From assembly GCA_036927565.1 (NCBI GenBank), contig JAYESD010000007.1, positions 1,385,644 through 1,449,643 on the forward strand: a stretch of 64,000 nucleotides of DNA, written 5' to 3'. Shown piece after piece: positions 23,466-34,289 of the stretch (positions are counted from its first letter, which is position 1; the number at the start of each line of letters is the position of its first letter). The notes under the pieces are model-generated. The model was not told the DNA's origin. It ran no database searches and saw only the letters and a program-made list of their open reading frames with translations. The position numbers were made by a program, and so were the translations under genes. This stretch comes from Tuctoria greenei. Lineage: Eukaryota > Streptophyta > Magnoliopsida > Poales > Poaceae.

Positions 23466-24577
23466 AATCACGGAGGTGAGTCTGTAATTACACATAATGC
23501 ATGTTGTAGAGTCATTATACAGAAACAAGCAAGTCCTCCAGGAGAACATCTGGACCCCTCCGGGAGGGTCCGGAAAGTTCAAGTAACACTTGACACAGTC
23601 ACAACACTGAAAGTGTAACTACTTGCTCTGGGCTAGCACAAGATGTACAGCACATTTAGCTTGGTCCAGCACCCTAAGTGTGTCCTTGTCTCCCCTATAA
23701 TTCTGACCTATAATGAAAGGCATTGTTGTGTGAAAACAGACTCCACGTGCATTTACTTTTTGTACAAGGCTCAATACATCAAATTATTTTTACCCCACTT
23801 GTCTATAATGAAGTTGTGCAAATCTTTTTGAGCTTTGTTCCAAGTAATTCACATGCATTACAAGCCTTATTGATAGTACTTTTGGATCTTAACACTGCTA
23901 CATAGTCTACTTGCCTAAACGCCAAGCCAACATAGGTTCAGAGTGTTCTATCGACTTAGCCTGGTCCTGCACCCTAAGTACGCCACTCTACCTACACCTC
24001 GGTAGGCCTCAGTAGGGTGAGTACTAAAAAGGCATGCAGATCTAAGAAGATTATATCAAAACGCTTGTTATCATGTTGAGTTTCTTCGGATTTAAAGTTC
24101 AAATAAGAACAATAAGTCACAACCAATTTATAGACAGGAGGACGAATTTTACTTTCTCTCTTGCCTTTAATGTGCAGGAAAAGCAAAAATTCATAGCGAT
24201 GGTGGACGACGCTGGAGCTACTAAGCTCTGACATCTCCCAAGATAGGTCCGCCGTCAACATCTAATATGTTGACGCCGGAGCTACCAAGCTCCGACCATT
24301 CTAGGGGGCCTGTCTTCGACGCTTCAAAATTGAAGACTTCGGACTTAAAATCTACAAGTGTGAAGCAACCAAGTCATCAATATACTGTCATAACCTTTGG
24401 TACATGTACACACCTCAACTGTACACATGTACCAGAGGGCCAACAAGACACGACACAATATATTGAAGGCAAAGTGAAATTCAAGGCAAAAAGGAAGATT
24501 TCATTAATCAAAAGAACTGGATTACAAAATTGAGATTACAAGGGACAAAAGTAGAAAAGTCCTAACTATTGGAGGAT
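23466..24577. other. Pol-antisense gene spacer of the gypsy element
   Basis: Non-coding, about 1.1 kb. About 24240-24450 has GGAGCTACCAAGCTCC-type sequence, a GGTACATGTACAC / GTACACATGTACC near-palindrome and CAACAAGACA. The reverse complement of this segment is recognisable at the extreme right of the window (about 63885-64000), downstream of the intact antisense gene, so the spacer is conserved between two elements. It would hold the 3'UTR of the antisense gene. Confidence 0.6.
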
Positions 24578-27535
24578 CTAGGTCCTGTGGAAAAACGAAG
24601 TAACCTTCTCAACAGCTTCTTGGACACTAGCCCTGGCGACATCCTCCTCCTCCGCGATGATTCCTTCAAAGACTGGATCAAGGGAGAACTGGGGATCTCG
24701 GCTCCGGTAACATGCCAAGACATACTCAGCGACATTCTTGGCCAAGGATTTACCCTCCATCTCCAGTTGATCCGCGATGATGTCACCCATCGCGTCGATT
24801 TTGCTGCCAGCAGAGCCAAGTGCCCCTAGCGTCTGGTCCAGCTCCTGCGCTGGGTCCTCTGGGCGTACTAGACTGAAACCAAGAGGCAAAAGGGCCCTGT
24901 CTACACGCCCCAAGAAGTCCCATACCATCAAGGACTTAGTCGCCTTCGAGCTCCGCAGCTCCTCCAGTGACCTCCGGGCGGACGTAAGCTCCGAACCTTC
25001 ACGGGCAAGGTGCTCAGCCAACTTAGCATGTTGTTGCATGCTCTCAGCATCTTGCTTTTCCCGGTCAGTTAGCTCTGTCTCCCGGAGGTGGATGCGGTTC
25101 CGCCTTTCAGCAAGGTCTTTCTCCCTGCCCTTGACTCTCTCCTCCCTAGCGGCAACATCAGACTCTCTTTTCGAGTGCTCTTGCCCCACCTTCCAGTTCT
25201 TCTTCCTCTCTTCCTCCTTCCATAGATCCAACTTTTTGCTGTGATCTGTCAATTTTTTCTCACCCAGAGTCAACTTCTAGGTGACCTCCGCTTCTCTCCT
25301 CACCACATCCTCGTGCTGCCCCAAGATTTTTTCCTCCCTCGCCTCTAGGTCCGCTCGACACTTCAGGAGAGTTTCATTCAACTCAGCGAGCTTTTTGAAA
25401 CGCTCGTCAGCAGCATCACGTCTCTCCTTGGCTTGCTCCAGGATTTCCCTTTCTTCGGACTGCTCTGGCTCTGACCCAGGTACCTCCGGGACAACCACTT
25501 CTGGAGCAGCAACTGGAGCTTCAACTGGGGCCTCAACCGCTGCTGGCTCATGCTCCGGCGCGGCGACCACCTCCGGCACAGCCGTCAAACCTCCAACCAC
25601 CTCCGGTACAGCCGTCGGACCTCCAACCACCTCCGGCTCAGCAGCCGGACCCTCTACCACTTCTGGCTCAGCCCCCGGATCTTCAACCGATTCTGGCACA
25701 AGGGACGGAGCTTGGGTGATCACTGCCTCAATAGTCGGGGCTTCAGCTACTTCCGGCTCAGCAGCCAGGGCTTCGACAACTTCTAGCTCGGAAGCTGAAA
25801 CTTCTGACATTTTCGATGCTGGAACATCTGCTCCCGCCACCAGGGGCACATCTTCAACTTCCCTCCTGCGGTCCGACGCTACCACAGGAGCTTCGAGTGA
25901 GGACCCCGAGTCCAAGCTTACGACAGCTGGTGCCGGAGCTGCCGCGACTTCCGCCTCCGCTTCATGAGGAGGCTCAATGATCGAAGTCGGAGCTTCAGCA
26001 GGTGCAGCCCCAGCCATTGCAACAGGCGCTGGATCTCCGAATCCTTTCTTTGACACCCTGGAAACAAAGGGAAGAGAAGTTTAAAGACACATCCAAAAGC
26101 AAGACTGTCATTTTAGGGTGAGCAATCAATGCTTACCTCAGAATGCTACCACCCTAATCACCTCGGAACCTCTTCTTCTGAGGCCCGGAGCTAGAGCCCA
26201 CCAAATCTGGTGAGACAACTGCTTCAGACCTCAGTTGAGGAACACTCACAGCCACTGGAGTTCTTTCGGTTAAAGCTTCCCTCCGCCGGGAAGAACCCCC
26301 GGACCTGGAACTTCTAGTCGGCACTAAGGCCGGGGTCGCCTGCCTAGAACTTACCGCTCTTGAAGACGTTTGCACTGGAGTAAGGGTAACTACAGAAGAC
26401 CTCCCCCTTCGGGGAGAAGCACCCGTCGTGGAAGGAGCAGGTCGAACGGACCTCCCGTCAGCGTGCTTCAATTTCCTCTTCTAGCTGGAGGGCTCAATTG
26501 GCTCTTTGCCCTTGCCCTTGTCAACGTCTTCAGTCTTTTGGCTCGGGGCGGGGGTAGGACCACCCTCAGAAGCTCTAAGGATCGCCAACCCAGTGGTCGG
26601 ACGCCATTCCACCTCACCAAGGTCGTCAAGCACCGGCATACTCCTCCGGAGCTCCCTGCTGAACTACGTCTCCATGTTCAAAGGGAGGAAAGCCGCCGGC
26701 GGAGTTAAATTGTCGCCTTCGACGTCAATCCCATGCTGGAATTTCTTGAGATGAAGCTCCAAAGCTGCGCCATCCAAGTTGGATCTCAGCTCGGTTTCAA
26801 TCTGGTCATCATCCATCACGTTGTTGAGGTCCCAAGCGAGCTTCTCCCTCTTCTTCAATGGAGCCCATCTGTTGACCAAGAAGTTGCAGAAGACCATATG
26901 GGGGGTCACTCCACCTTCCACGCACTCCCGGATCCTGGTCAAGATAGGGTTGAAGGCATCTGACAACACTGGAACTACACTCCAAGCGTCAGTGTCATCA
27001 TTTGGGAGACCTTCGGAAAGCTCTAATTTCTCGTGCTCCTCGGCCGTGACGATGATCCAATCCTTCTTCCAGTCATCCCACTTGCCAGAAGGAAACGACC
27101 TGAATTATTTGTAGGAGCATTTCTTGCGCTTCACAAAATAGTAGAAGCCAAGAAACTCGGACCCCTTGCCGGTGGTGTGGATGGTGAAGAAGGTGCGGAA
27201 AAGCTCGACGCAGGGCGGAATACCCGCCCACATCTCGCAGAAGTGGACGAATGTCGCCACGAGAAGAAGAGAGTGGGGGCCAAGGTGGTACAACTACAGA
27301 CCATAAAAACCATAAAAGTCTAACATCATCAAGAGGAAAGAAAAGAAAGGTAGGATCAACCCCACCATGGCATACGCTGAGAAGTACACCAGTCGCCATC
27401 GCGCTCCTTCTTGAACGAGAGCTTGCCGGTGCGGACACGTTGGTTGAAGGAATCGCTGGACCACCCCATATAGGTCCGGACCTTCTTCAGATCATCATCA
27501 CTCTTGAGGCGACTCTTACGGAGACCCAACTCCAT
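24578..27535 (-). pseudogene. Antisense gene of the gypsy element, decayed
   Basis: Homologue of the intact gene at 60301-63740, running against gag-pol. The - strand ATG at 27533-27535 begins MELGLRKSRLK, then MGWSSDSFNQ; the frame shifts after about 27370. Further pieces match in order: YHLGPHSLLLV...FVHFCEMW (about 27130-27290), a stop where the intact copy continues at about 27105, FNPILTRIRECVEGG to the FQHGIDVEGD region (26664-26969), KKRFRG and a junction near 26058-26161 resembling the intron of the intact copy, the APE/EPEVV-type repeats and a coiled coil (25277-26056, 24578-25273). At least four disruptions are visible. The N-terminal part belongs to the putative gypsy-transposon domain PF04195. 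Confidence 0.85.
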
Positions 27536-28074
27536 CGCGGCAAAGTGGAGCAAAGGATGGAAAGTTTGGCGGAGTTTGGGAGGCTTTGAGCGCAAATATG
27601 ATTGAAGGCGTAAAGAGTCCCCAAACCGTCCACACTTTCCTTCTTAAGTAAGACTTTGCGACGCTTGGATGGAAATCGCAATGAGAGCGAAAGCACTTTT
27701 CAAAAATCTACCCCGTCAATGATGGGTGGGCCTGGGTCCACCCCAACAAAGAGATTGAGGTCCTTACCCAAGGCCAACCGTTGCCACGATGAGCGGCGGG
27801 AAACCCAAAGTCGGCGCTCTGACAGGGCGCGCAGAACCTTTACGGTTTTTGTATTGGGAACCGACAACCTTCAAATGTGTGAGATCCGCACTCAAAGATC
27901 TCACCTGTCGTATTCATAACAAGCCACGCATCGAAGGTTCACTCTTGGACCGTCATTCTATCGGCGCATCAGGAGACTTTTTGAAAATCAAAGCACGGGA
28001 ATCGAGAATGGCCCCACCTCCAATAGAACAACTTAACCCAAAGGGTTTTTCCCAGAGGTGGGCTCGGGGGCCAC
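27536..28074 (+). other. Gypsy 3' untranslated region and polypurine tract
   Basis: Sequence between the antisense gene start and the 3' LTR. It should hold the promoter of the antisense gene on the - strand. It ends in a polypurine tract (AGAGGTGGGCTCGGGGGCCAC, 28054-28074) directly before the LTR. Its counterpart in the second element lies at 59771-60300 in opposite orientation. Confidence 0.6.
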
Positions 28075-28907
28075 TGTCGGTACCCTACGTACCGGGTACC
28101 CCACGATACCGCGAGAACTGCAAGAAAGTTCCACCCGTCAGAGTCGAAGGCCCTTGCAGGTCCCACATGTCATGTTACACCGGACCCGCTCCCCTCACAT
28201 GGCTGGCTCCCGCGTTAACACGTGTAAAATAAGACCGGAACAAAACTCCCAAACAATAGAAGCTCCGACAACTACACGTGTATAGCAGCCCCGGACCTAG
28301 TCCCCGTCAGAGAGGAGCTCTGGTGCCGACACATGTACAGCAGCCCCGGACCTACCCTTCCGCAAGGAAAGCTCTGGATCTGCCATGTTTGGAGCCCTCG
28401 GGCCTTCATCACCAACAGAAATACGAGCAGATTACGTTTCAAGGATGGTTAAAGCAGTAGTTACAAGGTATGATAATGTGTCATTAATGCCATATTAATG
28501 ACTCATGATCAGTGCACCGTTAATAGGGGTAACGCTGCCATGAAGGTATGTTACCACACTATTAATTATACTTAATACTCTTTATACAGTGTATTAGATC
28601 ATTTAAGCACGTCAGGGCCACATGTTGGGCCAGACCAGCTTTGTAACGGTCAGTCCTTAGAACTATAAAAGGGTTGTACCGCACGAACATAAGACAGGTG
28701 AATTCAACTTGATCCTAGCGAACACACTCATTCAATACAATTACACAAACCCCGTGGAGTAGGGTGTTACGCTCAAGTGGCCCGAACCACGTAAATCCCT
28801 GAGGTCATCATCTTGATATTGATCTTCGTGTGCCCCAACCACAAAAGAACCTCCGCGGGCTGCTTCTCAGCGGGTCCGGGGGAAGTGTCGTATCACACAC
28901 TTCGACA
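28075..28907 (+). repeat. Gypsy (Tat) 3' LTR
   Basis: 833 bp. It matches the 5' LTR apart from scattered substitutions and one 12-bp deletion near 28435. The polypurine tract ends at 28074 and copia gag resumes at 28908. Confidence 0.92.
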
Positions 28908-29321
28908 ATATTGATGCATTAAGATCCTATCTGATGGAAGCATAATTGTGAGAGTTTTCTCAATCTTTTCTTCATCAGATGGTTCCTTCTCACAAAACCG
29001 TAACTTAGCACAAATCTTATGAACATCATGATTATAATCTCCAATGGATTTATAATCATGTAGGTGTAAATGTATCCAATCATGATTGACTTCAAGTAGA
29101 ATTGTTGTCTTTTGTTGTTCATAACGATTTTGAAGAGCATTCCAAAGAACACTTGGTTCTTCTTCCAGTACATATTCTGATTTCAAATCAGGATGTATAT
29201 GATGCCTTAAGATATATAAAGCAGTGTACTTGTATGTAGGAGGAAATTCTTGTTGTCGATTTTCTGGTGGAAGTATTGTCTCATACACCCCTCTAAGAGC
29301 CAAACTTATCTTAGCGTCCAT
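28908..29321 (-). pseudogene. Copia gag, N-terminal part
   Basis: On the - strand the frame contains WAMDAKISLALRG, then VLEEEPSVLWNALQNRYEQQ, a typical copia gag/UBN2 segment (PF14227), ending at LPSDRILMHQY where the gypsy element is inserted. The frame upstream of the first Met continues as LDGHNYPIW, so translation began further up, but a TAA lies a few codons before it. The remainder of gag is at 16128-16671. Confidence 0.82.
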
Positions 29322-31075
29322 CGCCCATATAGGATAATTATGCCCATCAAGAGTAAGTTACTCAATTCTCGAGTCATTAGTCCTACAATATTTAACCAAG
29401 ATTTGTGAGAATCTAGGTTTTATTGTGACATACACAAGTATATTTGCGTTCTTGTGATATTTGAATGATAAACATTCATCCAACAACATGTGTTGTCATT
29501 TATAATCTTTGATTTTATATCAAATGAAATCTATCAATTTCAAGTTTAGTGTTATAATTATGGTTCATGTAAAATAAACTCCATGGGTTTATAACTTTAT
29601 GTATAATTCATCGTTATAAACTCCATGAGTTTGATGAATTTTGCAAGAAATAACACTGATTTCATGCCTCACATAAATTATGGTTAAAATAACTATATAT
29701 TAACCATATCTTCAAATTCCATAGAAATGGAAATGAATAATTACATGTTCAATACCATAATTATACAATGTACAGTACTAAACTGAAATTTACATAATTT
29801 TAAATGCTAAGTACACACTTAAAGCAAATAAATAAAATTGTACATATAAACATCAGCCCCATCGGGCTGTTTTTTTTCTTTCTGGTTCAATCGGCCTTTC
29901 GGCCTGGCCCATTCAGGCGAGCGGCCTGGCCTCTTCAGGCAATCGACCATCCAGCCTGGCCCATCCCGCGGCATAGAAATGCGGATCAGAGGCTAGGGTT
30001 GCCGACACCCCACTCCCGTCCCCCTTGCGCCGCTACTCCTCTCCTCCTCGATTCTTCCGCCTCGGTCCACCTTCTCCTGTGCGACGCTGGCGGCACCACA
30101 CCTTCTCCGATCCTCCTCCTTCCTCACCCCTCCCCCACATCTCTAGGTCCTCATGATCGACGAGGGAAGTACCAAGCCCCCGGGCGACGACCCGAGGAAC
30201 TCGGTTTCGCTAGGTGAGTGAAACAGCGAAGGATTCGGCCCCCGTTGGGGCTCCGGAGCGATGACTTCGTTTCATGCGGTTGGATCTAGAGGATTTGCTG
30301 TTGGTGACGGTAGTTGAGCCCCAAATCTGGCGATTGTTGCACTTTGTTCATATTCTTTTGCAGATGTTCTTGGTGCTAGGGGTCCGGTAGGGCGTCCTAG
30401 TGGCCCGATTCGGATCCTTGCTGTTTTCTTGTATGCCGGACTTGGGTTTGGTGAGTCCGGTACCAGTACAAAGTCGACCGGTTGGCCATCACGAGCATGT
30501 CGCCTTCTTGTTCGACGACGGTGACCTTCGTGTTACCCTCACCATCGGTTAGTTCTTCTTCTCCCTCTCCCCTACCCGGTGATGATAACACCGTTTGTCC
30601 TTGTGCAAGCGGGTATGGGCAAGGGCCTATATCATGGATGGCACAAGGCTTCTCCCGACGACTCCATGGGGAGTTCACCGGGTCTGAGGGCTCCATTGGC
30701 CAATATGTCGGTGGATTTGGGGATGGGGACCTTGGTCGTTTGTCAACCCTAACCCTAGGGTTAGAGGCTTGCTGTGGTGGCTGTTGTGAGGACTCCGGCG
30801 GTGGAATTCCTCCATTCCGACGGTGTCCAAATCTCCATCGCCGCTTGTTGCGCCGCCGTCGACTTCTCTGTACTTGATTCTGTCGATTGCCTCTACTGCT
30901 TCTTGTTGCAGGGTGTTGCTGGCGACGATTGTTGCGAATGCCACTTGATGAACCAAAATGGTCCAACACTTGACAAATATTGTTGATCAAAAACTCGGTA
31001 AGATCATTCTTCACCATTTTTACCTTCAATTCTTGAAGTCTATGAACTCTCTGATTGATCTACGTGCTGATAACG
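29322..31075. other. Copia leader with unexplained GC-rich segment
   Basis: Between the copia gag and its right (5') LTR lie 1.75 kb, much longer than usual for a copia leader. About 29322-29860 is AT-rich with no features seen. About 29880-30450 on the + strand looks like the start of an unrelated gene: a GC-rich leader, a donor (GCTAG|GTGAGTG, about 30212) and an acceptor (TTTTGCAG|ATG, about 30363). About 30397-31029 has a 210-codon - strand frame rich in Arg/Pro/Ser with no domain I recognise. The part next to the LTR (31040-31075) carries the primer-binding-like site. Confidence 0.5.
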
Positions 31076-31304
31076 TGTTATGAAAAGTAGTAATAGAAGT
31101 AGACAAATGTTTGAGACAAATGAAAACTTGTTCTTCTCATTAATCAATATGTTTCTTATATATATGTTCAATGGACAATGGCCCGTGTTTGGGATGGAAC
31201 CGCCGCTGCCGTCGCACCTGTTGGAGGAGAAACTGTCACACCCGTTGGAGGAGAAACCGCCATGGGCACTATTATTCACACTTGTAATTTATTTATTCTT
31301 AACA
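31076..31304 (-). repeat. Copia 5' LTR (right copy)
   Basis: 229 bp, TGTTA...TAACA; it has a 24-bp internal direct duplication absent from the left copy. The target duplication GTATG follows at 31305-31309. About 31310-31514 is unique flank, presumably the displaced original 3'UTR/downstream region of the DUF599 gene. Confidence 0.9.
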
Positions 31305-32671
31305 GTATGCACATGTAGCTGCGAGAGATCACTCTTTGGCTCTGGCTTTTGAGCTCTTCACGCACAAAATATAAACAAAACATTAGGATTTTACAGTAAA
31401 TGTCAATTAGTTTAAGTATATATTCAAAATGAGCTTAAAATAAAGTGATGATAAGCAAAAGCTTCATTTCAGAAGCTTTCCAAATAAATGGAATAGTATT
31501 TCATTTTGCTAGCCCACTACAGGAAACACGAACACTTACGTCGGTCGGCTTAACTTACGTCGGCCAGCCAACGAAAGTAGAATAACTTACGTCGATTAGA
31601 AGAAACCGACGTAAGTTAACTTACTTTCGTCGGCGGCCGACATAAGTTAATAGACCGACAATAATAAATAGAAAATTACGTCGGCCAGGACCCCAAGCCG
31701 ACATGAATAAATCGGCCGACGCAAGTTAAGCCTAACTTACATCGGCCTCGAGGATGGCCGACGTAAGTAACTCGGGCCGACGTCATTTTCTTATTTAGCC
31801 GATGTAAGTTACAAATTTTAACCTACCCGCACAAGCCTCTTCTTTTCCTTACCCGCGCGCCGCTTCTTCTTTCCCTGTCGCCTCGCCCGACGTCGTCCCC
31901 TCAGTCGCCGCCGCCGTGCCCGCCACCATCAGACGCCAAGTATGAGTCCTCCCCCCACTCCTCCTCCCCCCAACTCCCCCTCCCGGCCGCCGCCGGCCCG
32001 GCCCCCTCCCTGAGCGCCGCCCCCCTCCCCGAGCACCGCCCCCTCCCCTCCCCGACCACCGACGGCCCGTCCCCCCTCCCCGAGCATCGCCCCCCTCCCC
32101 GACCGCCGCCGGCTCGGCCCTCCCTACCCCCTCCCCGAGTGCCCCCCCCCCCCTCCCCACCCCTCACCCTCCCTGCAGAGGCCCCCCCACCCTCCCCCTC
32201 CCCTCCCCCAGCCCTCCCACCCAACCACCCCACCCCCACCCTAACCCTCCCACTCAAATTTGAAATTCAATTGAATTGAATTATTCAAATTTGAATTGAA
32301 TTGTTAAATTTTGAAATTGAATTGAATTGTTTAAATATGCTTAATTGTTTATTTAATTATTCTTAATTAGTTAATTTGCTTAATTTGGTTAATGTAGATT
32401 ATGTTTATTTAATTATGCTTAAGTGGTTAAGTTGCTTAATTATGCTTAATTTGCTTAGTGTAGATTATGTTTAATTAGTGTAGTGTCGATTATGCTTAAT
32501 TGGTTTCATTATGCGCCGAGCTCGACCGCCGTGGAGAGGGCAGAGACGGGGGTTGCCGGTCGTCGGGGCGCTGCAGCGTCGAGGGTGCGATTGGGGCACC
32601 GAGCTTGGGCGCCATGAGGAGGGCGGCGTCGGGGGCGGCCGACTGTCGGGGCACTTAGGTTCTGTCGTGGC

Positions 32672-34119
32672 TATAGATGGACAATGGGTCGTGTCGGGGC
32701 GGGCCGGCACGACGGGCCAGAAGCCAAGGCCAAGCACGACGGATCCCATTTTCCCCTGTCGGGCTGGGCATCGCAGATGGCAGGCGGCGGTCGGCGTCAC
32801 AATACGAGGCGAGGGAGCCGAGCACAACCAAGCGGGGTCCGGGGGACTCGACGGCCGGGGAGGAGAGAGAAGGTACGGGGATTGTCAGTACCCTAAAAAC
32901 CGTACACCCCTTGAGGTTACAAAGATCTCAAAGGGAAGTCATCTACTTGGTTTGAAGACCCACGGAGGCCCACATGTCAGACATGACCGGACCCGCTTCT
33001 CCAACATGGTTAATCCCTGGATCGCCACGTGTACAACCAAACCGGAGCTACCGCCCACAAGGGGGAAGCTCCGGGCCACGTACCGAAACGGCACCTCCGG
33101 ACTTAACCCCAGACCGAGAGAAGCTTCGGACCTGACACGTGTCTGGTAGCCCCAGAGCTACCCGCTTCCCACAGCAAGCTCCAGAGCTGCCACGTGTCCA
33201 ATCATCGGATCTTCAGCTTCTAACCTCCGGAAGACATTGTAACGGCTCTGGATCTTCAAAAGAGAGCCAAGGACTTCAAGACCCGATTAAGTGTCATTAA
33301 TGCCATATTAATGACACTTAAACGGACAATCTTAACACCAGTAACGGTGCCGTCAAAGCCCGTTACAGGATCATTAAGAGAAATTAAGTGTGTATCAATA
33401 CTAGTAACCGCCGGGGCCACATGTCGGGCCAGGCTAACTTGTAACGGCCTGCCCTTGTACTATAAAGGACAGGCCGACGATACACACGGGGACGTTATCG
33501 GACGATCATACGCGCCTCATACGCACGTGACAAAGTTCATACTGCGAATACAACATCAACACACCCGTGGAGTAGGGTATTACGCTCAGGCGGCCCGAAC
33601 CACGTAAATTCTTGTGTCTCCTGTGTCAAACTCCTATTCACCTTCTTGAACCTCCGCGCGCCCACACCGAACTTCAAACTCCCCTATCACTTTAGTAGTG
33701 TAGGGAGATCTGCCGGTTCTAACCGCCGACAGGGATGATTAGGATTCGGGATGTGGCACTCGAAGTGTTGAACGGGGTGTTGGGTGCGGGGGCGGCGACC
33801 GAGCAGGAGGAGTGAGAGGTGTTGTAGGGTTTGAAATTTTAGGTTACTACTTTTGTATGCTAAGTGGGCTAAATGGGTCGTGGTCGGGCTGGGTCGGGTC
33901 ACTCGAGCTCATCGGGCCACATTGACAGGCCGAATGGGCCGCCCTTAACCGGGTCGTGCCGGGCTAGCCCGATGGGCTTGAGGTCAAGCCCGAGCACGAC
34001 CCATGTCGGGCTTTGGGTCGGCCCGATCCTGATTTTTCGTGTCGGGCCGTGCTCGTGCCGTGCTTTTTTTATCGTGCTTCGGGCCAGCCCATTTGGCCTG
34101 ACCCATTTGGCCATCTATA
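32672..34119. mobile_element. hAT-type non-autonomous element nested in the CACTA element
   Basis: The ends TATAGATGG...CCATCTATA are inverted repeats, extended by AATGGGTC and its complement a few bases in. The flanking 8-mers GTCGTGGC (32664-32671) and TTCGTGGC (34120-34127) match at 7 of 8 positions, a hAT-size target duplication. Subterminal regions are full of GGGTCGGGCC / GGCACGAC-type motifs. There is no transposase. Without the solo LTR inside it would be about 0.6 kb. Confidence 0.8.
32883..33731 (+). repeat. Solo LTR of a gypsy (Tat-type) element
   Basis: 849 bp from TGTCAGTACCC to AACCGCCGACA, flanked by a perfect 5-bp duplication GGGAT (32878-32882 and 33732-33736). A TATA box (TACTATAAAGG) lies near 33459. 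No internal sequence or partner LTR is present, so it is a product of LTR-LTR recombination. Its sequence is closely related to the reverse complement of the LTR at 58946-59770 (shared CCCTAAAAACC start, ACACGTG-containing U3, GGCCACATGTCGGGCCAGGC). Confidence 0.92.
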
Positions 34120-34289
34120 TTCGTGGCCCATTTAGTGTGAACTTAAAGTATGCGACTAAATCGCCGCACGCGTGTATGACAGACCCCGACAGACCCAGTT
34201 TACCGTCTCTCTCATTATTTTCTCTATCATTTATAAATTAACAAGAAACTAACGGTAATTTTGTCGGGCTTTAAATTGCAGAGTCAAAC

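Larger units (their letters stand above)
16672..28907 (+). mobile_element. Ty3/gypsy LTR retrotransposon, Tat lineage, nested in copia gag
   Basis: A 12,236-bp element. LTRs at 16672-17516 (845 bp) and 28075-28907 (833 bp) start TGTCGGTACCC and end CTTCGACA; the 12-bp length difference is one deletion. The flanks are GTATT and ATATT, a 5-bp target duplication with one mismatch. Order: 5' LTR, primer-binding-like TTTGGCGCACCAGGTAGGGG (17517-17536), gag, protease, reverse transcriptase/RNase H, a second archaeal-type RNase H, integrase, a ~1.1 kb spacer, an antisense gene on the - strand, polypurine tract (28054-28074), 3' LTR. The dual RNase H and the antisense gene before the 3' LTR identify the Tat lineage (Grande/RIRE2-like). 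gag, pol and the antisense gene all carry stops or frameshifts. Confidence 0.93.
13038..31304 (-). mobile_element. Ty1/copia-type LTR retrotransposon, degenerate, split by nested insertions
   Basis: Two direct repeats of 205 and 229 bp, each starting TGTTATGAAAAG and ending ATTCTTAACA, bound the element. The 5-bp target duplication GTATG is intact at 13033-13037 and 31305-31309. Read on the - strand, a primer-binding-like region (CGTTATCAGCACG) follows the right LTR and a polypurine tract (CAAGGGAGAG) precedes the left LTR. gag (CCHC zinc knuckle) and the start of pro-pol are present. Integrase, reverse transcriptase and RNase H are absent; their place is taken by a Mutator-like fragment and another repeat. 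A Tat-lineage gypsy element interrupts gag. Without the gypsy insertion the element would be about 6 kb. Confidence 0.88.

Noticed and set aside
25281..25967. 228-codon + strand Ser/Thr/Ala-rich frame
   Set aside because: It is the reverse of the APE/EPE repeat part of the decayed antisense gene, which matches an intact homologue on the other strand.
31849..32257. Gly/Arg-rich - strand frames of 103-118 codons
   Set aside because: They come from C-rich low-complexity DNA inside the CACTA 5' region and are simple-sequence translations.
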